Source: Actinomadura sp. K4S16 (GTDB taxonomy: Bacteria > Actinomycetota > Actinomycetes > Streptosporangiales > Streptosporangiaceae). Taken from it: DNA of 64,000 bases. Positions 58,499 through 64,000 of the stretch are shown here, in pieces. The position numbers and the translations under genes were made by a program. The stretch is taken from NCBI RefSeq assembly GCF_008327685.1, contig NZ_BDDE01000011.1:392817-456816 (forward strand), in the 5' to 3' direction. The notes below the pieces were generated by a model. The model searched no databases. It saw only the letters and a program-made list of their open reading frames with translations, and had not been told where the DNA came from. How positions within the stretch are numbered: position 1 is the first letter of the stretch; each line of letters starts with the position of its first letter.

Positions 58499-59737
58499 GT
58501 GATCAATGAGGACGCTCAAGACCTGCTCGAAGGTGTGGTGCTGCCGTCCACCGGGCCGGCGCCCGCAGACGCCTCGGTGCGGGAAGCGCGTCCCCTCCCC
58601 GGGTCAGGAGAGGCGGAGGGCGCCGCTCCCCCACCCGCTTCCGCAGGCCGATCCGCAGCGGGGATGGCGAGAGCGGAGGCCGGAACGTTGGCGCGCCCGG
58701 CCACCCCGCTGGCCGCTGACGCGCTGGCCAAGCTGGACGCCGACCTGGGGCAGGTGCAGGTCGCCCGGATCGGCGGTCGGCGGATCCACCGGCGACGCAT
58801 CGAACTGCTGGCAGAGGCGTGCACGCCGCAGACGTTCGCGCTGGTGCTGGACTGGCTGAGCAGTACTCGCCGCGGCTCGGCCGCCACCAAGCGCACCTAC
58901 GCCGACGATCTGCGCCGGGTCTGGGCGCCGCTGGCCCGCGAGCTCGGCCACGACGCGTTCTTCGTCGGCTGCCTCACCCGCGAGCATGTGCGGATGTGGC
59001 GGCTGCGCCAGGAGGCCGCCGGTGTCGCGGCGCGCAGCATCGGCCGCTACGTCGCCTGCCTGTCCTCCCTGCACTCCTACGCCGCCGGGCGGATGGACCC
59101 GCCGCCCGCCAATCCGGTCACCCAGGACGACCGGCCCCGCGTCACCGCCGAGCGCACCGCGGGATCCACCCCGGTGCTGGAGGTCGAGCAGGTCCGCGCG
59201 GTGGCCGCGTGCGCGACCGGCGAGCTGGACCTGCTGGTGGTGATGCTGCTGTACAGCCTGGCCGGACGGGTCACCGAGCTGTGCGCCGCCGACGTGACCG
59301 ACCTCGTCCGCGACGGCGACCGCAGCGCCCTGTCCGTCATCCGCAAGGGAGGCAAGCGTCGGACGATGCCGCTCCCGCGGCGCTGCGCCGACCTGCTGCA
59401 CCGGCACATCGGCGCACGCACCCGCGGGCCGCTGCTGCTGGACGCCAAGGGAGACCGGCTGGACCGGCACGACATCGACCGCATCACCACCCGGCTCGGC
59501 CGCGCCGCCGGCGTGCTGCCCGGCCGGGACCTCACCCCGCACGTGTGGCGCGCCTCGCGCATCACCCACATGCTCGACGCCGGAGTCCCGCTCGCCGAGG
59601 TGCAGGAGTTCGCCGACCACGTCGACCCCGCCACCACCGTCGGCTACTGGGAGCGCCGCACCAAGCACCTGCGCGCGACCGCGCACGCCGACCAGGCCGC
59701 CGGCCTCTTCGACGACCTCCCCGCCTCCGGCCACTGA
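58499..59737 (+). CDS. Tyrosine-type site-specific recombinase (XerC/D-like)
   Basis: This 412-residue protein has an extended low-complexity N terminus (about 1-70) followed by a core-binding domain (about 75-200) and a catalytic domain with the complete set: Arg257 in YSLAGRVTEL, Lys283/286 in IRKGGKRRTMPLP, His348 and Arg351 in PHVWRASR, His374 in FADHVDPATT and Tyr383 in GYWERR. It therefore should be active. The dif-like site 11 bases before the GTG start is a candidate substrate. No transfer genes, excisionase or att repeats are visible. It is distantly related to the recombinase at 12614. Confidence 0.92.
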   Translation: MINEDAQDLLEGVVLPSTGPAPADASVREARPLPGSGEAEGAAPPPASAGRSAAGMARAEAGTLARPATPLAADALAKLDADLGQVQVARIGGRRIHRRRIELLAEACTPQTFALVLDWLSSTRRGSAATKRTYADDLRRVWAPLARELGHDAFFVGCLTREHVRMWRLRQEAAGVAARSIGRYVACLSSLHSYAAGRMDPPPANPVTQDDRPRVTAERTAGSTPVLEVEQVRAVAACATGELDLLVVMLLYSLAGRVTELCAADVTDLVRDGDRSALSVIRKGGKRRTMPLPRRCADLLHRHIGARTRGPLLLDAKGDRLDRHDIDRITTRLGRAAGVLPGRDLTPHVWRASRITHMLDAGVPLAEVQEFADHVDPATTVGYWERRTKHLRATAHADQAAGLFDDLPASGH

Positions 59738-59853
59738 CCGTCCAGGCCAGGTGCGAACGGAGAACAGACTTCATGGAGCCGCCCGCAGCACTGGCTGCAC
59801 GGGAGCCCCCGCCTCTAAAGTCGGGTCGGACGTCTCCGACGAATGGAGCGCGC

Positions 59854-61032
59854 ATGGTCAGTGACGACGGCGGTGTGGCTCCCGATCCCATGACGCGAGC
59901 ACGTGAGAAGGCGGCGGCCTCCATGAGCGTCGCCGCCGGCGCCTGGGTGGACGCTCTGGACGACCACCAGTTGTCCTTCGCGGTCCTGCCCTCCCCACTC
60001 GACTCGACCGCGGAGACGGAGCGGCTGCGGTGGTTCTTCACCCCGACCGATCACGGCGGACTCGCCGTCCGTGACCAGAATGCCCACCAGCAGAGCTTGG
60101 CCATGCAGTTGGTCGCCACCGGACTGTCGGCTGAAGGCTTCGCCGCCGTCGCCACGGTGATGGGCCTGGAGAACATCCTGGACCAGGTCGAGGGGTGGGG
60201 GTCCCGCTGGGGCCGCCGGCGCGGACGCGACCCCGGCCTGTACTGGCTCAGGCTCTTCGGCCGTCCGGGGGCCGAAGTCTGGGGCTGGCGGTTCGGCGGC
60301 CACCACATCTCCCTGAACTATCTGATCATCGCCGACCGGCTCGTTGCCACGACTCCCTGTTTCATCGGGGCCGACCCTGCCAGGACCGAATTCCTGGGAA
60401 GCACCCTTCGGCCCCTCCAAGGGGCCGAAGACGCAGGACGCGAACTGCTCTCGACCTTCCGCGCGCCCCAGCTTCGGCAAGCGCTGCTCCACACCTCCGC
60501 GATGTCCAACATCGTTTCCGGCAACAGGCCGCGAGTCCGCCACGGCGACACGATGATGCACCTTCAAGACCTGTGGCGCGGACGATTCCCGGACCCCGAG
60601 CTGGACGCACTCGTCAACGACATCGACCGCCGGGCGGAAGCGAACAGCGGATACACCCAGGCCGACCACGCGCAGGTGGCGATCACCATCCCGTCCAAGG
60701 GGATCAGCGCACGGGATCTGGACGACGAACAACGCCACCTGCTGCGGCGGCTCCTCACCCGCTACACCGGCAGGGCTCCACAGGACCTCGCCGCGGCGCA
60801 CCGCGCCCATCACGCCCGGGACTCCGTGCTCGATGAGGTCCATTTCGGCTGGGCCGGCGGCACCGACGAGGGTGAACCGCACTACTACCGAGTCCAGGGC
60901 CCGAACATCCTCATCGAGTACAACAACACTCAGCGGGACGGCAACCACGCCCACTCGGTGTGGCGCGACCTGCACTCGGACTTCGGGCTGTGTGAACTGG
61001 CCGAGCACCGAGCACGCATTCTCCCCCACTGA
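59854..61032 (+). CDS. DUF3500-domain protein
   Basis: This 392-residue protein has the DUF3500 pattern: an N-terminal helix AAASMSVAAGAWVDALDDHQ, then ERLRWFFTPTDHGGLAVRDQNAHQQSLAMQLVATGLSAEGFAAVATVMGLENIL, a middle RDPGLYWLRLFGRPGAEVWGWRFGGHHISLNYLI, and the C-terminal HFGWAGGTDEGEPHYYRVQGPNILIEYNNTQRDGNHAHSVWRDLHSDFG. The family has no assigned function; the clustered His, Asp and Tyr residues suggest a metal-dependent enzyme (inference). No signal peptide is seen. ATG 59854 has GGAG six bases upstream. It lies 116 bases after the recombinase. Confidence 0.9.
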   Translation: MVSDDGGVAPDPMTRAREKAAASMSVAAGAWVDALDDHQLSFAVLPSPLDSTAETERLRWFFTPTDHGGLAVRDQNAHQQSLAMQLVATGLSAEGFAAVATVMGLENILDQVEGWGSRWGRRRGRDPGLYWLRLFGRPGAEVWGWRFGGHHISLNYLIIADRLVATTPCFIGADPARTEFLGSTLRPLQGAEDAGRELLSTFRAPQLRQALLHTSAMSNIVSGNRPRVRHGDTMMHLQDLWRGRFPDPELDALVNDIDRRAEANSGYTQADHAQVAITIPSKGISARDLDDEQRHLLRRLLTRYTGRAPQDLAAAHRAHHARDSVLDEVHFGWAGGTDEGEPHYYRVQGPNILIEYNNTQRDGNHAHSVWRDLHSDFGLCELAEHRARILPH

Positions 61033-61087
61033 CGTACCGCAGGAACCAGGCCCATCCACACGGCAGGCAAGAACCACGTCTTACCGC

Positions 61088-61249
61088 TCACGACCCACTC
61101 TCCGGAGGGGAACCGCGGAAGACGCGCAGGCGGCCTGCGCAGAGGGTTCTGATCAGGCAGGAGACGAGAAAGACGATGGCGGCCAGTGCGCTGGCCGTGA
61201 CGGTGGAGCCGGCGACGGCGAGGACGATCGCAGCGATCTCTACGTCCAT
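61088..61249 (-). CDS. Possible small membrane protein
   Basis: This is a 53-residue reading frame from ATG 61249: MDVEIAAIVLAVAGSTVTAS followed by ALAAIVFLVSCLI, one or two hydrophobic helices, and a basic tail. A weak GGG lies nine bases upstream of the ATG. It overlaps the zone where the XRE-type gene appears broken, on the other strand. It may be real or a chance product of the rearranged DNA. Confidence 0.35.
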   Translation of the reverse strand: MDVEIAAIVLAVAGSTVTASALAAIVFLVSCLIRTLCAGRLRVFRGSPPESGS

Positions 61250-61282
61250 CCGCACGCCCTGCGGCCAGGCCTGGGGATTCAC

Positions 61283-61948
61283 CGAGGTGACATTCTCATC
61301 GCGCGACTCGTTCTCAACGGCCACCGCTTTCCGTCGTGGGAGCAGACGGAGGCGCTCGTGCAAGCTTGCGGCGGCGACGTGCGCGCGTGGAAAGGCCGCT
61401 GGACCGAGACCGATCGCATACTCGGCGCCGAACCTCCGGTCGGCGCCGACGCGTCAGGTGAGCCGCGGTGCCTTACCGGTCAGGATTTCTACAAGGTCAT
61501 GCTCGCCGAGGTGCATCAGGCCAGGTTTCGGATCATGACGACCTTCATCCGGCATCGGCCGCCCGAGTACTTCCTCGGATTCACCGACGGGGAGACCGCG
61601 CGGATCGCCTCTGCCTATTTCAGCGACGTCGTCCGGTGGTCGGCTCTGCCGGGCCACCGGACGGTGCGGCGGATCGTCTGCGCCCCGAACCCGGAGATGG
61701 AAGAGTGGGTGAAGCGGTTCGTCCAGGAGACCTCGGCCTATCCGCGTCACGAGATCCGTGTGGTGGACTGGTCCCTCGGGGTCGACGCCATCAACATGGC
61801 CGTCTTCGACGACTCGGTTGTCCTGCTCGCTTTCACGTCCGGGTCTGCCCAGCAACTGACCGGGTTTCGGATCGAGGAACCTGAGTTCGTCCGCTGCTCG
61901 GTCGGACACTTCGAACAGCTCTGGTCGGTTTCCAGCAAGCCCCTTTGA
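61283..61948 (+). pseudogene. XRE-type helix-turn-helix regulator, 5' end lost or frameshifted
   Basis: The frame reads RLVLNGHRFPSWEQTEALVQACGGDVRAWKGRWTETDRIL, the end of a typical actinomycete XRE helix-turn-helix (recognition helix, then the PSWE...CGGD...W...W segment), but the part before it is missing. The adjacent upstream sequence in the +1 frame contains GFTEVTFSS, which looks like the recognition-helix start, so a frameshift near 61300 would restore it. No start codon exists nearby in the frame. The remaining 190 residues (FYKVMLAEVHQARFRIMTTFIRHRPPEYFLGFTDGE onward) are an unassigned C-terminal domain. It follows the DUF3500 gene by 250 bases. Confidence 0.6.
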
Positions 61949-62002
61949 TACTCCGGGACTGAGGGACCGTTCCGGCTGCAGGAGTGGTGGCCGGCGTGGA
62001 GG

Positions 62003-62449
62003 CTAGCGCGTGAGGTCGGGTGCGGCGTCGGGCGCTGTCGGTTCGTAGCAGTCGTAGTTGCGTTGGGCGACGATCCGGCCGTCCTCGATCCGGAGGAAGG
62101 CGGCGATGCGGGCCCGCAGGACGTGGCCGACGGGATAAGGGCCGTAGGGGACCGCGAGCCTGCCCCACCACTCCACCTCGAGCGCCACCTGGTCGCCGGC
62201 GGCGATGGCGTTGCGTACCTCGAATCGCTGCTCCGCCATGGCGTCCTGGCCGCGTTCAGCGGCCTCCCGCATCGCGTCGAGATCGCGTACCGCCCCGTCG
62301 GGGAAGAGCAGGTTGGGCATTTCCTCGTGGACCATCTCCGGCGCGAGGAACCGAGTGATCTCCTCGGCGGACGCTCCGTCGGACACTGCCCGGTGATAGC
62401 GGACGGCGAGGTCGATGTTCCGGGATTCCCGGTCACGGTCGTGCGACAT
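62003..62449 (-). CDS. SnoaL-like (NTF2-fold) protein
   Basis: This 148-residue protein has the SnoaL pattern: RESRNIDLAVRYHRAVSDGASAEEITRFLAPEMVHEEMPNLLFPDGAVRDLDAMREAAERGQDAM, then VRNAIAAGDQVALEVEWWGRLAVPYGPYPVGHVLRARIAAFLRIEDGRIVAQRNYDCYEP. The pocket could bind a polyketide-like or steroid substrate, but no reaction is assigned. ATG 62449 is preferred; the ATG at 62461 lies within the operator palindrome. It is divergent from the MarR gene and probably controlled by it. No ribosome-binding site is visible, so its messenger may be leaderless. Confidence 0.87.
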   Translation of the reverse strand: MSHDRDRESRNIDLAVRYHRAVSDGASAEEITRFLAPEMVHEEMPNLLFPDGAVRDLDAMREAAERGQDAMAEQRFEVRNAIAAGDQVALEVEWWGRLAVPYGPYPVGHVLRARIAAFLRIEDGRIVAQRNYDCYEPTAPDAAPDLTR

Positions 62450-62453
62450 GAAC

Positions 62454-62481
62454 ACAACCATAGTTGCACAACTATGGTTGT
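62454..62481. promoter_or_regulatory. MarR operator: perfect 13-base inverted repeat
   Basis: Arms ACAACCATAGTTG (62454-62466) and CAACTATGGTTGT (62469-62481) pair perfectly around CA, between the divergent SnoaL and MarR genes, and touch the SnoaL start. This is one of the best operators in the window. Confidence 0.75.
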
Positions 62482-62499
62482 CAAGTGCACGCTGGGTTC

Positions 62500-63012
62500 A
62501 TGGAGTCATCATCAGCCGCTCCGGAGGGCGGGTCGGATGCCGTGCGCCCTGAGGATCTCGATCTAGGCAGCCTCGCCCTGTTCGTCGGCCTGACGGCGGC
62601 CGAGGAGGTGCGCCGGGACATCGAGCGCGAGGGCTTCACCGGGTTGCGGTTCTCGCACGGCTATGTCTTCCAGCATCTCGTCGACGCCGAACCGACCATC
62701 GGTGAGCTGGCCACCCGGCTGGAGATGACGCAGCAGGGCGCCTCGAAGGCGGTCGCCGAGCTGGAACGCCTCGGGTACGTCGAGCGAGTGCCCGACCCGG
62801 CGGACGCGCGGATCCGGCGGGCCCGCCTCAACGCGAGGGGACGGGCCGCCGTCGAAGCCGCACGGCGCGGCAGGGCCGCCCAGCAGGAACGGATGGCGCG
62901 CCGGTGCGGGCGCGAACGGCTCGACACCGCGCACGCCGTCCTGGTCGAACTGCTCGACGCGCTCGGGGGCGCCGACGGCGTACGCCGTCGGGACGTCCGC
63001 TTCCCCTCCTGA
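62500..63012 (+). CDS. MarR-family transcriptional regulator
   Basis: This 170-residue protein has the MarR winged helix (about 30-120: LGSLALFVGLTAAEEVRRDIEREGFTGLRFSHGYVFQHLVDAEPTIGELATRLEMTQQGASKAVAELERLGYVERVPDPADARIRRARLNARGRAAV). The wing sequence DPADARIRRARLN and the QGASKAV recognition helix are typical. ATG 62500 was taken; an ATG at 62464 would place the start inside the operator. It presumably represses the SnoaL gene and itself. Confidence 0.92.
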   Translation: MESSSAAPEGGSDAVRPEDLDLGSLALFVGLTAAEEVRRDIEREGFTGLRFSHGYVFQHLVDAEPTIGELATRLEMTQQGASKAVAELERLGYVERVPDPADARIRRARLNARGRAAVEAARRGRAAQQERMARRCGRERLDTAHAVLVELLDALGGADGVRRRDVRFPS

Positions 63013-63142
63013 CGCCCGATGGCGCTGAACTCGTTGCCTCCGACGGCCAGGCCCGTCCACGGAGCCTCGCGCCAGCCTGGGTGGACCATTCAGCGGTGGC
63101 CGAGGCTCCAAGTGCTCCACGGTGTGTCGTGCGGCGAGGGTG

Positions 63143-64000
63143 TTATGGCGAACAGGTGTCCAGGGCTCGGGTCAGGGCGTTGAGGGCTGCGGGGTAGGCG
63201 TGTTGGCTGGGGGTTCCGAAGCCGATGATGATGCCCTGGGTGTGGTCTCCGGGGGTGTGCCAGCGGTCGCCCAGTTGTCCCACGGCCAGCTCCTGGGCCG
63301 CCGCGGCTTCGAGCACATCCTGCTCGGTGGGGCCGTCGGCGGGCAGGCTGATCAGGACGTGCAGGCCGGCGGCCACCCCGTGGACGGAGAAGGCGGGGGA
63401 ACGCCGTCGGGAGTCCAGCCGGGTCAGCAGGAGGTCGCGGCGGCGCCTGTATCGCAGCCGGCTGGCGCGGACATGCCGGTCGTAGGCGTGGCTCGTGATG
63501 AAGTCCGCCAAGGTCAGCTGGCCGATGCTCTCGGTGTGGCGGTCGTCGTGGCGCTTGGCCTCGACCAGTGGTTCGAGGAGGCGGCGGGGGGACACGATCC
63601 AGCCCAGGCGCAGCGCGGGCCCGAGGGTCTTGGAGACGGTGCCGACATAGGCGACATGGTCGGGTGCGGTGCCCTGGATCGCGCCGATGGGCTGGCGGTC
63701 GTAGCGGAACTCGCCGTCGTAGTCGTTCTCGATGACGAGGCGGTCGGTGGAGCGCGCCCAGCCGACGAGGGCCCGGCGGCGTTCCGGGGCGAGCGTCCCT
63801 CCGGTCGGGTACTGGTGGGCGGGGGTCAGTTCCACGGCGTCCACCACCGGAAATCCGGGCGTGCCGAGCAGGTCGGTCCGGGCGCCTTTCCCGTCCACCG
63901 GGAGGGGGACGACGGACGGGCCGTTGCGGCGGATCACATCGCGGTGGAAGGTGACGCCGGGATCCTCGGCGGCGATGGCGGCCGCGCCGAGCACGCGGCT
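63143..64000 (-). CDS. MocR-family regulator, C-terminal part (cut by window edge)
   Basis: The 285 residues before the stop form the aminotransferase-like domain of a MocR/PdxR regulator: ELTPAHQYPTGGTLAPERRRALVGWA, the PLP-phosphate region DRLVIENDYDGEFRYDRQP, and the PLP Lys in YVGTVSKTLGPALRLGWIVSP. The N-terminal GntR helix-turn-helix lies outside the window. The frame is open to 64000. The aminotransferase-like half retains the Schiff-base Lys, so it can bind PLP. It resembles the MocR gene at 26468 but is not close in sequence. Confidence 0.9.
   Translation of the reverse strand, partial: SRVLGAAAIAAEDPGVTFHRDVIRRNGPSVVPLPVDGKGARTDLLGTPGFPVVDAVELTPAHQYPTGGTLAPERRRALVGWARSTDRLVIENDYDGEFRYDRQPIGAIQGTAPDHVAYVGTVSKTLGPALRLGWIVSPRRLLEPLVEAKRHDDRHTESIGQLTLADFITSHAYDRHVRASRLRYRRRRDLLLTRLDSRRRSPAFSVHGVAAGLHVLISLPADGPTEQDVLEAAAAQELAVGQLGDRWHTPGDHTQGIIIGFGTPSQHAYPAALNALTRALDTCSP

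Overview
The window is very GC-rich, with strong G/C preference at third codon positions, frequent GTG starts and many 4-base stop/start overlaps. The gene families (NarL-type two-component pairs, an AfsR/SARP regulator, MocR regulators, gas-vesicle genes, cydABDC, a rifampicin monooxygenase) point to a high-GC actinomycete, probably a filamentous soil genus such as Actinomadura or a relative. The genus is an inference; no rRNA or tRNA lies in the window.

Layout. 0-0.35 kb: start of an ECF sigma factor, cut by the window edge. 0.4-6.9 kb: two divergent NarL-type histidine kinase/response regulator pairs and a drug-type ABC-2 exporter; the second kinase carries an unusual extra C-terminal membrane-anchored domain. 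7-9.5 kb: PAP2 phosphatase, DedA membrane protein, HAD phosphatase. 9.6-12.5 kb: AraC regulator and a short UvrA/DrrC-like ATPase. 12.6-15.6 kb: tyrosine recombinase, hypothetical protein, DUF72 and GNAT proteins. 15.7-21 kb: PaaK-like ligase, TIGR03086-type protein, ArsR/MFS pair, and an MFS gene with a disrupted start. 21-26.4 kb: cydABDC, encoding cytochrome bd oxidase and its assembly exporter. 26.5-28.9 kb: MocR regulator divergent from a methyltransferase. 29-31.5 kb: a short gas-vesicle set (A-F-G-O) and a Lys/Ala/Gly-repeat protein. 31.7-36.2 kb: a seven-gene Mrp-type cation/proton antiporter operon with a single large subunit. 36.2-43.9 kb: hemerythrin, LysR/SnoaL, TetR plus a second UvrA/DrrC-like ATPase, VOC/WYL and MarR genes. 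43.9-49.0 kb: FAD monooxygenase, 977-residue SARP-family regulator and SDR oxidoreductase on the minus strand. 49.2-52.1 kb: carboxylesterase, PadR regulator and an ABC ATPase without its permease. 52.2-53.9 kb: rifampicin monooxygenase preceded by a rifamycin-associated element. 54-56.9 kb: two regulator/NmrA-like oxidoreductase pairs. 57-59.8 kb: coiled-coil zinc-motif protein divergent from a tyrosine recombinase, with a dif-like site between them. 59.8-64 kb: DUF3500 protein, a broken XRE-type gene, SnoaL/MarR pair and a truncated MocR regulator.

The recurring theme is small regulator-plus-effector modules arranged divergently around a palindromic operator: ArsR/MFS, PadR, TetR/NmrA, HxlR/NmrA, two MarR loci and TetR/UvrA. 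Most effectors are drug- or redox-related. The strongest non-obvious signals are: (1) the 20-base rifamycin-associated element upstream of rox; (2) two sets of three heptamers at exact 11-base spacing, upstream of the SDR gene and of the FAD monooxygenase, which flank and probably respond to the SARP regulator; (3) a dif-like 9-6-9 palindrome just before a complete tyrosine recombinase; (4) a block of about 8 kb (19.8-28 kb) whose strand G/C bias is opposite to that of its neighbours.
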